From Theodoxus fluviatilis (taxonomy: Eukaryota > Mollusca > Gastropoda > Cycloneritida > Neritidae), in assembly GCA_034096865.1 (NCBI GenBank), contig JAWQFJ010016280.1, forward strand, positions 22,501 to 44,854: 22,354 nt of DNA. The letters are read 5' to 3'. This document shows positions 10,071-20,770 of this stretch, one piece after another (position 1 is the first letter of the stretch; each line of letters begins with the position of its first letter). The notes under the pieces are model-generated. The model was not told where the DNA came from, made no database searches, and saw only the letters and a list, made by a program, of their open reading frames with translations. Made by a program: the position numbers and the translations under genes.

Positions 10071-10246
10071 GAGTTTTACTGCCTATCAGTCTGTGTAGGC
10101 TATGTAAGGCCACTGATAACAGCAATCACCAGAGCTGGTTAGAAAAGAAGCAAGTCCAGTCATGATTTCCCCAGTTCTTTTCCTCTTGCAAATCCCACAG
10201 GGAGATGTCATCAGTCAATTCTTACCCCCAACCCACAGGGGGATTT
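10071..10246 (+). mobile_element. Dispersed repeat, copy B (body of the TGGA array)
   Basis: GAGTTTTACTGCCTATCAG, GTGTAGGCTATGTAAGGCC, a variable middle and ACCCACAGGGGGA follow the block order of copy A. It joins the 2.2-kb TGGA array without a gap and lies antisense in the PRY-SPRY intron. The central part has diverged from copy A much more than the ends. Confidence 0.7.
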
Positions 10247-10479
10247 ATACTGTGTCTTCCACACACCTTTACATGCGATGTGATGTTAGCATGATCTACA
10301 AGTTGTCAAATATTCCTTTGTATGAGACTCATTCAGCAGAATCATACATCATTACATATGCAAAATTGGTGATGAACCATTTTGCATCACATTGAAGTAA
10401 CTGCACAGGTGTTTTCTCCATAAAATATCCAATTCCATTAAACAAGGATGAAAATAAAGATGTAAGCATGCACATTACA

Positions 10480-10650
10480 CAGTACAAAAACCATCCATGT
10501 GCAGTTGCAGTGACATGCTGTACAAGAAACACAAGAGGAAATTCATCATCCGGATTTCTCCCTACCCAGGGATTGAACCACGGCACTCCGCCTCGCACAT
10601 CATCAAATGCCAAAGCTTGCTCTCCTAAAGAGGAAAGCCTGGAGCCTCAA
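10480..10650 (-). mobile_element. Possible tRNA-derived SINE fragment with box B
   Basis: On minus, the sequence ending near 10560 reads GTGCCGTGGTTCAATCCC, a good pol III box B. The upstream part (from about 10640 down) has weak box A similarity only. The region lies in the gene's own sense, immediately downstream of the PRY exon donor at 10666. Length and ends are uncertain. It does not obviously share a body with the candidate at 480-650. Confidence 0.3.
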
Positions 10651-10666
10651 GAGTCTCCTCCAGTAC

Positions 10667-10825
10667 CTGGCAAGGCTGCTGTAGCACAGGTGGCGGGACC
10701 CTTCAACACCCCGGGTGGGGCACGGGAGCGGTGCTGGGGGCTGGCCTGGTTACTCAGGGAGCAGAGGTCTGTTCCCACACAGCACCCTCCTCCACAACGA
10801 GATGCATCCAGCTGGATGGACGGCA
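10667..10825 (-). CDS. B30.2 protein, internal exon (PRY segment)
   Basis: This 159-bp exon lies between an acceptor at 10827-10826 (CTCTGTTTGTTCCAG) and a donor GTACTG starting at 10666. In the called frame it carries two leading bases, 52 codons and one trailing base. The peptide contains PSIQLDAS, matching the PRY 'LDP' strand, then CSLSNQAS at the usual 'LSED' region. It ends [12 protein letters not shown], where B30.2 domains carry the segment leading into YWEV. The trailing base plus the first two of the exon at 7795 make a glycine codon, giving a continuous PRY-to-SPRY reading across the TGGA intron. Four cysteines in a short stretch ([13 protein letters not shown]) are unusual for PRY. 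No protein match was possible here. The domain order and phase agreement are the support. Confidence 0.68.
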
Positions 10826-10863
10826 CTGGAACAAACAGAGCCATCCACGGTCATGACAATCAT

Positions 10864-13800
10864 GTGGGTGCTGGTGGAAAAGGTGGTGAAATTGGTGGTG
10901 CTGGTGGAAATGGTGGTGGTGCTGGTGGAAAAGGCGGTGGGAATGGTGGTGGTGCTGGTGGAAATGATGGTGGTGAAATTGGTGGTGCTGGTGGAAATGG
11001 TGGTGGTGCTGGTGGAAAAGGCGGTGGGAATGGTGGTGGTGCTGGTGGAAATGATGGTGGTGAAATTGGTGGTGCTGGTGGAAATGGTGGTGGTGCTGGT
11101 GGAAATGATGGTGGTGCTGGTGGAAATGGTGGAGGTGCTGGTGGAAATGGTGGTGGGAATGGTGGTGGTGCTGGTGGAAATGATGGTGGCAAAATTGGTG
11201 GTGCTGGTGGAAATGATGGTGGTGCTGGTGGAAATGATGGTGGTGCTGGTGGAAATGGTGGAGGTGCTGGTGGAAATGGTGGTGGTGCTGGTGGAAATGG
11301 TGGTGGTGCTGGTGGAAATGATGGTGGTGCTGGTGGAAATGGTGGAGGTGCTGGTGGAAATGGTGGAGGTGCTGGTGGAAATGGTGGTGGTGGTGGTGGA
11401 AATGATGGTGGTGATGGTGGGAATGGTGGTGGTGCTGGTGGAAATGGTGGTGGTGTGAGAATGATAGTGGAGCTGGTGGAAATGATGGTAGTACTGGTGG
11501 TGAAAATGCTGGTGGTGCTGGTGGAAATGCTGGTGATGGTGGGGAAAATGGTGGTGGTGGAAATAGTGGTGCTGGTGATGGTGAAAATGCTGGTGGTGGT
11601 GGTGAAAATGCTGGTGGTGGTGGTGGAAATGGTGGTGGTGGTGGTGGAAATGGTGGTGGTGCTGGTGAAAATGGTGGTGGTGCTGGTGGAAATGATGGTG
11701 GTGCTGTTGGAAATGGTGGTGGTGCTGGTGGAAATGGTGGTGGTGCTGGTGAAAATGATGGTGGTGCTGGTGGTGGAAATGATGGTGGTGCTGGTCAAAA
11801 TGATGGTGGTGCTGGCGAAAATGATGGTGGTGCAGGTGAAAATAGTGGCAGTGCTGGTGAAAATGGTGGTGGTGCTGGTGGTGGAAATGATGGTGGTGCT
11901 GGTGAAAATGCTGGTGGTGCTGGTGAAAATGCTGGTGGTGCTGGTGGTGGAAATGATGGTGGTGCTGGTGAAAATGATGGTGGTGCTGGTGAAAATGATG
12001 GTGGTGCTGGTGGAAATGGTGGTGGTGCTGGTGAAAATTATGGTGGTGCTGGTGGTGGAAATGGTGGTGGTGCTGGTGGAAACGGTGGTGGTGCTGGTGA
12101 AAATGGTGGTGGTGCTGGTGGAAATGATGGTTGTGCTGTTGGATATGGTGGTGGTGCTGGTGGAAATGGTGGTGGTGCTGGTGAAAATGATGGTGGTGCT
12201 GGTGGTGGAAATGATGGTGGTGCTGGTCAAAATGATGGTGGTGCTGGCGAAAGTGATGGTGGTGCAGGTGAAAATAGTGGCAGTGCTGGTGAAAATGGTG
12301 GTGGTGCTGGTGGTGGAAATGCTGGTGGTGCTGGTGAAAATGCTGGTGGTGCTGGTGAAAATGCTGGTGGTGCTGGTGGTGGAAATGATGGTGGTGCTGG
12401 TGAAAATGGTGGTGCTGGTGAAAATGATGGTGGTGCTGGTGAAAATGGTGGTGGTGCTGGTGAAAATGATGGTGGTGCTGGTGGTGGAAATGGTGGTGGT
12501 GCTGGTGGAAACGGTGGTGGTGCTGGTGAAAATGGTGGTGGTGCTGGTGGAAATGATGGTGGTGCTGTTGGAAATGGTGGTGGTGCTGGTGGAAATGGTG
12601 GTGGTGCTGCTGAAAATGATGGTGGTGCTGGTGGTGCAAATGATGGTGGTGCTGGTAGTGGCGGTGAAAATGCCGGTGGTGGTGGTGAAAATGCTGGTGC
12701 TGGTGGTGAAAATGCTGGCGGTGCTGGTGGAAATGGTGGTGGAAATGGTGGTGCTGGTGGTGGAAATGGTGGTGGTGCTGGTGGAAACGGTGGTGGTGCT
12801 GGTGAAAATGGTGGTGGTGCTGGTGGAAATGATGGTGGTGCTGTTGGAAATGGTGGTGGTGCTGGTGGAAATGGTGGTGGTGCTCCTGAAAATGATGGTG
12901 GTGCTGGTGGTGCAAATGATGGTGGTGCTGGTAGTGGCGGTGAAAATGCCGGTGGTGGTGGTGAAAATGCTGGCGGTGCTGGTGGAAATGGTGATGGAAA
13001 TGGTGGTGGTGCTGGTGGAAATGGTGGTGGGGCTGGTGGAAATGGCGGTGGTGGTGGTGGAAATGGTGGTGGTGCTGAAAATGATGGTGGTGGTGGTGAA
13101 AATGCTGTTGGTGCTGGTGGTGGTGCTGGTGAAAATTATGGTGGTGCTGGTGGTGGAAATGATGGTGGTGCTGGTCAAAATGATGGTGGTGCTGGTGAAA
13201 ATGATGGTGGTGCAGGTGAAAATAGTGGCAGTGCTGGTGAAAATGGTGGTGGTGCTGGTGGTGAAAATGGTGGTGGTGCTGGTGGCGGTAATGATGGTGG
13301 TGCTGGTGAAAATGATGGTGGTGCAGGTGAAAATAGTGGCAGTGCTGGTGGAAATGATGGTGGTGCTGGTGAAAATGATGGTGGTGCTGGTGAAAATGCT
13401 GGTGGTGCTGGTGGTGGAAATGATGGTGGTGCTGGTAAAAATGATGGTGTGCTGGTGGTGGAAACGACGGTGGTGCTGGTGAAAATGATGGTGGTGCTGG
13501 TGAAAATGATGGTGGTGCTGGTGGAAATGGTGGTGGTGCTGGTGAAAATGATGGTGGTGCTGGTGGTGGAAATGATGGTGGTGCTGGTGGCGGTAATGAT
13601 GGTGGTGCTGGTGGAAATGGTGGTGGTGCTGGTGGTGGAAATGATGGTGGTCGTGGTGAAAATGATGGTGGTGCTGGTGGTGGAAATGATGGTGGTGCTG
13701 ATGATGGGAATGGTGGTGGTGTGGGTGGAAATGATGGTGGTGCTGGTGGTAGGAATGATGGTGGTGCTGGTGAAAATGGTGGCGGTGCTGGTGAAAATGA

Positions 13801-16800
13801 TGATGGTGCTGGTGAAAATGGTGGCAGTGCTGGTGAAAATGATGGGGGTGCTGGTGAAAATGGTGGTGGTGCTGGTGGTGGAAATGATGGTGGTGCTGGT
13901 GTAAATGATGGTGGTGCTGGTGTAAATGATGGTGGTGCTGGTGAAAATGCTGGTGGTGCTTGTGGAAATGATGGTGATGCTGGTGGTGGAAATAATGGTG
14001 GTGCTGGTAAAAATGCTGGTGGTGCTGGTGGTGGAAATGCTGGTGGTGCTGGTGGTGGAAATGATGGTGGAGCTGGTAAAAATGCTGGTGGTGCTGGTGG
14101 TGGAAATGCTGGTGGTGCTGGTGGTGGAAATGCTGGTGGTGCTGGTGGTGGAAATGATGGTGGTGCTGGTGGTGGAAATGAAGGTGGTGCTGGTGGTGGA
14201 AATGAAGGTGGTGCTGGTGGTGGAAATGCTGGTGGTGCTCGTGAAAATGCTGGTGGTGCTGGTGGAAATGATGGTGGTGCTGGTGAAAATGATGGTGGTG
14301 CTGGTGGAAATGGTGGTGGTGCTGGTAAAAATGATGGTGGTGCTGGTGAAAATGGTGGTGGTGCTGGTGGAAATGGTGGTGGTGCTGGTGAAAATGATGG
14401 TGGTGCTGGTGGAAATGGTGGTGGTGCTGGTGAAAATGCTGGTGGTGCTGGTGGTGGAAATGATGGTTGTGCTGGTGGTGGTAATGATGGTGGTGCTTGT
14501 GGAAATGGTGGTGGTGTGGGTGGAAATGCTGGTGGTGTGGGTGGAAATGGTGGTGGTCGTGGTGAAAATGCTGGTGGTGCTGGTGGTGGGAATGCTGGTG
14601 GCGTGGGTGGAAATGGTGGTGGTGTGGGTGATGGGAATGCTGGTGGTGTGGGTGGTGGGAATGCTGGTGGTGTGGGTGGAAATGGTGGTGGTGTGGGTGG
14701 TGGGAATGCTGGTGGTGGTGGTGGAAATGCTGGTGGTGCTGGTGGTGGGAATGCTGGTGGTGCTCGTGGTAGAAATGCTGGTGGTGTGGGTGGAAATGCT
14801 GGTGGTGTGGGTGGAAATGATGGTGGTCGTGGTGAAAATGCTGGTGGTGTTGGTGGTGGGAATGCTGGTGGTGCTGGTGGAAATGCTGGTGGTGCTGGTG
14901 GAAATGGTGGTGGTGCTGGTGGAAATGGGGTTGGTGCTGGTGGAAATGCTGGTGGTGTTGGTGAAAATGCTGGTGGTGCTTGTGAAAATGATGGTGGTGC
15001 TTGTGAAAATGATGGTGGTGTGGGTGGAAATGCTGCTGGTGCTGGTGGAAATGCTGGTGCTGCTGGTGAAAATGATCGTGGTGCTGGTGGAAATGGTGGT
15101 GGTGCTGGTGGAAATGATGGTGCTGCTGGTGAAAATGCTGGTGATGCTGGTGGAAATGGTGGTGGTGCTGGTGAAAATGCTGGTGGTGCTAGTGATAGTG
15201 GTTGTAATGGTGGTGGAAGTAGTAGTGGTACTGGTGGTGGAAGTGGTGGTGGTGCTGGTGGAATGGTGGTGGTGCTGACGAAAATGCTGGTGGTGCTGGT
15301 GGTGTGGGTGGAAATGGTGGTGGTGTGGGTGGAAATGGTGGTGGTGCTGGTGGAAATGATGGTGGTGTTGGTGGAAATGATGGTGGTACTGGTGGAAATG
15401 ATGGTGCTGCTGGTGAAAATGCTGGTGGTGCTTGTGAAAATGATGGTGGTGCTTGTGAAAATGATGGTGGTGTGGGTGGAAATGATGGTGGTGCTGGTGG
15501 AAATGCTGGTGCTGCTGGTGAAAATGATGGTAGTGCTGGTGGAAATGGTGGTGGTGCTGGTGGAAATGATGGTGCTGCTGGTGAAAATGCTGGTGATGCT
15601 GGTGGAAATGCTGGTGGTGCTGGTGAAATTGCTGGTGGTGCTAGTGATAGTGGTTGTAATGGTGGTGGAAGTAGTAGTGGCACTGGTGGTGGAAGTGGTG
15701 GTGGTGCTGGTGGAATGGTGGTGGTGCTGGTGAAACTAATAGTTGATCTGGTGATAGTGCTTGTGATGGTGGTGCTGGTGGAAATGGTGGTGGTGCTGGT
15801 GATAGTAATTGTGATGGTAGTGCTGACGGAAATGCTGGTGGTGCTGGTGGTGGGAATGCTGGTGGTGTGGGTGGAAATGGTGGTGGTGCTGGTGGTGGGA
15901 ATGCTGGTGGTGTGGGTGGAAATGGTGGTGGTGCTGGTGATAGTAATTGTGATGGTAGTGCTGACGGAAATGCTGGTGGTGCTGGTGGTGGGAATGCTGG
16001 TGGTGTGGGTGGAAATGGTGGTGGTGCTGGTGAAAATGCTGGTGGTGCTGGTGGTGGAAATGCTGGTGGTGTGGGTGGAAATGCTGGTGGTGCTGGTGGA
16101 AATGGTGGTGGTGCTGGTGGAAATGCTGGTGGTGCTGGTGGAAATGCTGGTGGTGCTGGTGGAAATGCTGGTGGTGTTGGTGAAAATGCTGGTGGTGCTT
16201 GTGAAAATGATGGTGGTGTGGGTGGAAATGATGGTGGTGGTGGTGGAAATGCTGGTGCTGCTGGTGAAAATGATGGTGGTGCTGGTGGAAATGGTGGTGG
16301 TGCTGGTGGAAATGATGGTGCTGCTGGTGAAAATGATGGTGATGCTGGTGGAAATGCTGGTGGTGCTAGTGATAGTGGTTGTAATGGTGGTGGAAGTATT
16401 GGTGGTACTGGTGGTGGAAGTGGTGGTGGTGCTGGTGGAATGGTGGTGGTGCTGGTGAAACTAATAGTTGATCTGGTGATAGTGCTTGTGATTGTGGTGC
16501 TGGTGGAATGGTGGTGGTGCTGGTGGAATGGTGGTGGTGCTGGTGAAAGTAATAGTGGATCTGGTGATAGTGGTTGTGATGGTGGTGCTGGTGAAAATGG
16601 TGGTTGCTGGTGGAAATGGCGGTGGTGCTGGTGATAGTAACTGTGATGGTAGTGCTGATGGAAATGGTGGTGGAGCTGGTGGAAATGGTGGTGGTGCTGT
16701 TAAAAATGGTGATGGTACTGGTGAAAATAATGGTGGTGCTGGTGATAGTGGTTTCAATGGTGGTGCTAGTAGATATGGTGGTGCAAGTGGTGCAAGTGGA

Positions 16801-16915
16801 AGTGATGGTGCTGGTGGTGCTAGTGATCATGGTGGTTGTCACAGTGGTGGTGCTAGTGGTGATTTGGTAGTTGGTGGTTGTTGTTTTTGGTGGTGGTGAT
16901 TGGTGTTGGTGGTGG
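10864..16915. repeat. 6-kb GGT-rich minisatellite, triplet-phased
   Basis: The building blocks are GGTGGTGCTGGT followed by GAAAATGAT, GGAAATGGT or GGTGGAAATGCT. Units are thus about 15, 18, 21 or 24 bp, always multiples of three. Higher-order copies are visible: blocks around GGTGCAGGTGAAAATAGTGG near 11829 and 12261 (432 bp apart), GCTGGTAGTGGCGG at 12651 and 12927 (276 bp), and GCTAGTGATAGTGG at 15188, 15640 and 16365. Plus frames read Gly/Ala/Asn or Val/Met/Leu, and minus frames read His/Phe, Thr/Ser or Pro. Frame slips at about 11455, 13446, 15260 and 15715 argue against a coding role. It fills about 95% of the intron between the exons at 17161 and 10667 and ends 37 bp from the PRY acceptor. 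The G-rich strand is the transcription template of the minus-strand gene. Confidence 0.95.
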
Positions 16916-17016
16916 TTTCCAAGACAGCAAGTCAACAATTGGGTAATTGGGTGCAGGTGAGACATTTCTGACTTTGGAAGGAGTGTGTGTGCGTGTGAAT
17001 TTTTTTGGTGTTTGTT

Positions 17017-17096
<80 letters not shown>

Positions 17097-17097
17097 G
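17017..17097. repeat. GACA tetranucleotide microsatellite
   Basis: About twenty perfect GACA units, CTGT/TGTC in the gene sense. The array ends 63 bp into the intron downstream of the donor at 17160. Confidence 0.97.
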
Positions 17098-17160
17098 CTG
17101 AAGGAAAGAGGACAGGAAACACATGCTACTGACTGCACCGCCTCAAAGCCCAGGACTTAC

Positions 17161-17202
17161 AGGACACTGGCAAACCCTGGATACCAGAAACAGCAGTGGA
17201 TT
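17161..17202 (-). CDS. Candidate 42-bp internal exon of the B30.2 gene
   Basis: On minus, a strong acceptor (TTTTGTTCCACTTCCAG, AG at 17204-17203) and a strong donor (TCCT before GTAAGT, intron starting at 17160) enclose exactly 42 bp. In the frame demanded by its neighbours it has two leading bases, STAVSGIQGLPVS and one trailing base. Both junctions complete sensible codons (Glu at the left, Leu before PSIQLDAS at the right). All three frames are open, so openness is weak evidence. The matching phases and both splice signals are the real support. It has no domain of its own and would be a linker before PRY. It is the only unique sequence between the GACA and CCTG arrays. Confidence 0.5.
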
Positions 17203-17282
17203 CTGGAAGTGGAACAAAACCAGTCAGCCCAGAATGAGGCACATTGGACCCTTTCATCAGTGCAGTGTTTCTCAGAGATTGC

Positions 17283-19455
17283 CTGCACGCCTACCTGCCT
17301 GCCTGCATGTCTACCTGCCTGCCGCCTGCATACCTACCTGCCCTCATGCCTACCTAACTGCCTGCATGTCTGCCTGACTACCTACCTGCCTGCATGTCTA
17401 CTTACCTGGATGCATGCCTACCTACCTGCCTGCCTGTCTACATGCCTACCTACCTGCCTGCATGTCTGCCTTACTACCTAATTGCCTGCATGTCTGCCTG
17501 ACTACCTAACTGCCTGCATGTCTGCCTGACTACCTACCTGCCTGCATGTCTACTTATTTGGATGCATGCCTACCTACCTGCCTGCCTGTCTACATGCCTA
17601 CCTACCTGCCTGCATGTCTGCCCGACTACCTAACTGCCTGCATGTCTGCCTGACTACCTACCTGCCTGCATGTCTACTTACCTGGATGCATGCCTACCTA
17701 CCTGCCTGCCTGTCTACATGCCTACCTACCTGCCTGCATGTCTGCCTGAGTACCTAACTGCCTGCATGTCTGCCTGACTACCTACCTGCCTGCATGTCTA
17801 CTTACCTGCTTACATGTCTACCTGCCTGTCAGCCTGCCTGCCTGCATGTCTACCTACCTGCCTGCCTGCATGTCTACCTACCTACCTGCCTGCATGTCTA
17901 CCTACCTGCCTGCAAGTCTACCTACCTGTCTACCTGCCTGTTTGCATGTCTACCTACCTGACTGCCTTCCAGCCTGCATGTCTACCTTCCTGCCTACCTG
18001 TCTATCTACCTGCCTACATATCTAAATACCTGCCTACATGTGTACCTACCTGCCTATATGTGTACCTACTTGCCTACATGTGTACCTACCTGCCTACATA
18101 TCTACCTACCTGCATACATATCTACCTACCTGCCTGCCTGCATGTCTACCTATCTCCCTGCCTGCCTGCCTGCTTGCATGTCTACCTACCTGTCTGCCTG
18201 CCTGCATGTCTACCTGCCTGCATGTCTACCTAACTACCTGCCTGCCTGCCCGCATGTCTACCTACCTACCTGCATGCCTGTCTGCATGTCTACCTACCTG
18301 CCTGCCTGCATATCTACCTGCCTGCCTGGTTGCCTGCCTGCATGTCTACCTACCTACCTGCCTGCCTGCATGTCAACCTACCTGCCTGCCTGCATGTCTA
18401 CCTGCCTGCCTGCCTGTCTACCTACCTGCCTGATTGCATGTCTACCTACCTGCCTGCCTGCATGTCTACCTGCCTGCCTGCACGTCTACCTACCTGCCTG
18501 CCTTCATGTCTACCTGATTGCCTGCCTGCATGTCTACCTGCCTGCCTGCATGTCTGTCTGACTACCTACCTGCACGTCTACCTGCCTGCCTGCAAGTCTA
18601 CCTACCTGCCTGCCTATCTACCTGCCTGCCTGCCTGCATGTCAGCCTGACTACCTGCCTGCATGTCTGCCTACCTGCATGTCTGCCTCACTACCTACCTG
18701 CATGTCTACCTGCCTGCCTGCATGTCTACCTACCTGCTTGCGTGTCTACATGCCTGCCTGCATGTCTACCTGCCTGCCTGCATGACAACCTACCTGCCTG
18801 CCTGTCTACCTACCTGCCTGCTTGCATGTCTACTTGACTGCCTACCTGCATGACAACCTACCTGCCTGCATGCCTACCTACCTGCCTGCATGTCTACATA
18901 CCTGCCTTTATGTCTACCTACCTGCTTACATGTCTACCTGCTTACATGTCCACCTACCCATGTGTCTTTCTGCCTGTCTTACCTGCTTGCTTAATTTTTG
19001 GCTACCCATCTTTTTACCTGCTTGGTTTGTTTTTTCTACATGCTTGCCTGCCTGTTTCTCAGTCTGCATGCCGGTCTGCCTGCTTTCCTGTCTACCTGCC
19101 TGCTTTTCTGTCTACCTGCCTGCCTGTTTATATGCCTGCCTACCAGCCTGCCTGCCTGGTTCTCTGTCTGCCTGCCAGCCTGCCTGCTTTCCTGTCTACT
19201 TGCCTGCTTTCCTGTCTACCTGCTTGTTTTCTTGCATTTCTGCCTGCCTGTTTATATGCCTGCCTACCAGTCTGCCTGCTTTCCTGTCTACCTGCCCGCT
19301 TTCCTGTCTACCTGCCCGTTTCTCTGTCTGCCAGTATGCATGCCAGCCTGCCATCTTTTCTATCTACCTGCCTGCCTGTTTATATGCCTGCCTTCCAGGC
19401 AGCCTGCCTGTTTACCTGTCTGCTTACCTGCCTGTTTTCATGCCTACTTGTTCTT
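17283..19455. repeat. 2.2-kb CCTG/CCTA/CATG/TCTA tetranucleotide array
   Basis: Four-base words CCTG, CATG, TCTA, CCTA and ACTG alternate in loose order, for example TGCCTGCATGTCTACC. Higher-order blocks marked by GGATGCATG recur at 17408, 17560 and 17684 (152 and 124 bp apart, both multiples of four). From about 18960 the words shift toward TTTCTGTC and TTTC-CTGTC, and the array decays near 19440. In the gene sense it reads CAGG and CAGGTAGGTAG over and over. Cys/Leu/Pro frames of up to 229 codons on plus are artefacts of the repeat. Confidence 0.95.
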
Positions 19456-19621
19456 CATCCAAAACATCATTCAATTGTTGGTATGAATACAAAACAAAAC
19501 AGCGTGTCTAGAAACATATAATTTATCAAGCACCCACACCTTTATTTTGGTAGTGCCATAGGAACCAAGCCACCACCCCCACCCTCGACTTGCAATTTTT
19601 CTAACAAACCAGAATGTTTTT
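19456..19621. other. Unassigned single-copy-like spacer
   Basis: No feature is recognised. It includes an AT-rich stretch and a C-rich patch (about 19572-19585). Confidence 0.4.
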
Positions 19622-19711
19622 TGGTGTTTAATGACCTTATGAAGCCTACAAAGGCTGACAAGTCATAAAACTCTATCATCCATCCATCCATCCAACCATC
19701 CGTCCGTCCGA
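19622..19711 (-). mobile_element. Dispersed repeat, copy C (truncated, inverted)
   Basis: Read on minus, a GGAC/TGGA tract (about 19711-19676) is followed by GAGTTTTATGACTTGTCAGC, CTTTGTAGGCTTCATAAGGT and CATTAAACACC. This is the head of the family seen in copy A. The body stops after about 50 bp and the GGGAGAC and ACCCACAGGGG blocks are missing. It is head-to-head with copy D. Confidence 0.65.
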
Positions 19712-19771
19712 CAATCCCTTCCTCCCTCCCTGCAAGAATGACTGACTGACTGGAGCTTTATGGACCATCAG

Positions 19772-19886
19772 CAGACCTGTTTACCCCAAATTTTGCCTCT
19801 GCGTATTCACTGGTTCAGGTATGCGTATTAAAAAAAAACTGTGCGTATTTTTTGCCCGGACCGACATTTCAAAAATGCAGCTTTTG
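19772..19886 (+). repeat. Left terminal inverted repeat
   Basis: It starts CAGACCTGTTTACCCC and ends with AAAAATGCAGCTTTTG. It is rich in GCGTATT words, which also appear in the right repeat. Confidence 0.7.
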
Positions 19887-20770
19887 GTTTGCACAATGAT
19901 ACTCCGCAATCAGTCAACGACACCAAAAAAAAATTTGAAGTGGCAATGCAAGTGAAGAGTTAACTGCCCCTTGACCACACACACACTCGATCTGCCTTAT
20001 GGTGGCCGCCACCCCGCCTGACGTACTGACTTTGCCTGTCCGGGGAGTTTCACCGACATTACTGTTACACTGTTCATGTTCGCAACTAGAGCATCACACA
20101 CACAGTAGGCCTATTCAAACGTATCCAAGCGGCTAAACAATCAAAATCGCAATTCAACTGCGCAAATTAATCTTCTCTGAAGAAACGGTGATGCTACCGA
20201 AAGGCATTCAATCAAAAGTTTGAGCAGCAGTCGAAAGGCAAAAGGAATGCTAGAAAGGGTTCTGTCAAAGAGTTCTGGGAGCACAGGGCAGCCGTCGTGC
20301 TGCAGATAACCGAATAAATAAACACGAACAATGTGGAGCAATCACACTGTGAAAAGTGCGGTGGTCACTGGCCCTAGGCCTGTGGAACCCGCAGTCACTC
20401 TCCGCAGTCATCTCCTGACCTGGATGAGGCAAGGACACAGAAGGCATTGTTTTACCTAAACCCGGACGCGTTACTTTTTGTCACGTTTGTGTCCAACATC
20501 AGCGTCGGGCCCCGGAGTTAGGTCGCAGGGACCACCCGTTGAGAGTCAAACGTGGGATGGAGTTATGATATTGATATATCCAACCACGCAGCTGGGTATA
20601 TAAACCGTACGAGGCCGTACAGCTACCTACCAAACAAAATTTGGTAGCCGTACCTCACGGCTACTGAACCTCTTCCAAGAAAATGTGCCTACCGTATATC
20701 CTCCAGGAACTTGAAGTGATCAAGCCTATGATTTTCAGTACAGTGCAGGTCGGATAAAACAACCAAGAAA
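19887..20770. other. Transposon interior, no gene recognised
   Basis: There is no transposase or other recognisable frame (two short minus frames near 20141-20447 are not convincing). A consensus TATATAAA lies at 20597-20604 on plus, followed by a perfect 8-bp hairpin (CTACCAAA, loop, TTTGGTAG) near 20627-20647 and several CCGTAC words. Confidence 0.45.
20597..20604 (+). promoter_or_regulatory. Candidate TATA box inside the TIR element
   Basis: TATATAAA matches the TATAWAAR consensus in GC-richer surroundings. No open frame follows on plus before the CA and GA microsatellites. At best it is a relic promoter of a lost transposase gene. Confidence 0.25.

Noticed and set aside
7831..10125. 764-codon Ser-Ile-His-Pro frame on minus and Met-Asp-Gly-Trp frames on plus
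   Set aside because: TGGA arrays contain no stop in these frames. Different frames are equally open and there is no non-repeat coding flank.
10750..13178. His/Phe-rich and Thr/Ser/Pro-rich frames over 700 codons on minus
   Set aside because: They are reverse-strand translations of the GGT array, and several frames are open at once.
10468..13482. 1004-codon glycine-rich plus frame, possibly a silk-like or shell-matrix protein
   Set aside because: Its N-terminal part runs antisense through the PRY exon. Inside the array the frame slips from Gly-rich to Val/Met-rich. No signal peptide is seen. It remains worth checking with strand-specific RNA.
13721..15733. 670-codon Gly/Ala/Asn frame on plus
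   Set aside because: Same array. It has no unique N-terminus, and one-base slips recur at each higher-order block.
17283..19455. CRISPR-like regular array
   Set aside because: There are no conserved repeats separated by unique spacers. All arrays here are tandem or word-mixed repeats in a eukaryotic context.
17005..19521. Cys/Leu/Pro-rich plus frames, resembling cysteine-rich secreted peptides
   Set aside because: They are translations of tetranucleotide words. A four-base period cycles through all frames, and there is no consistent cysteine framework.
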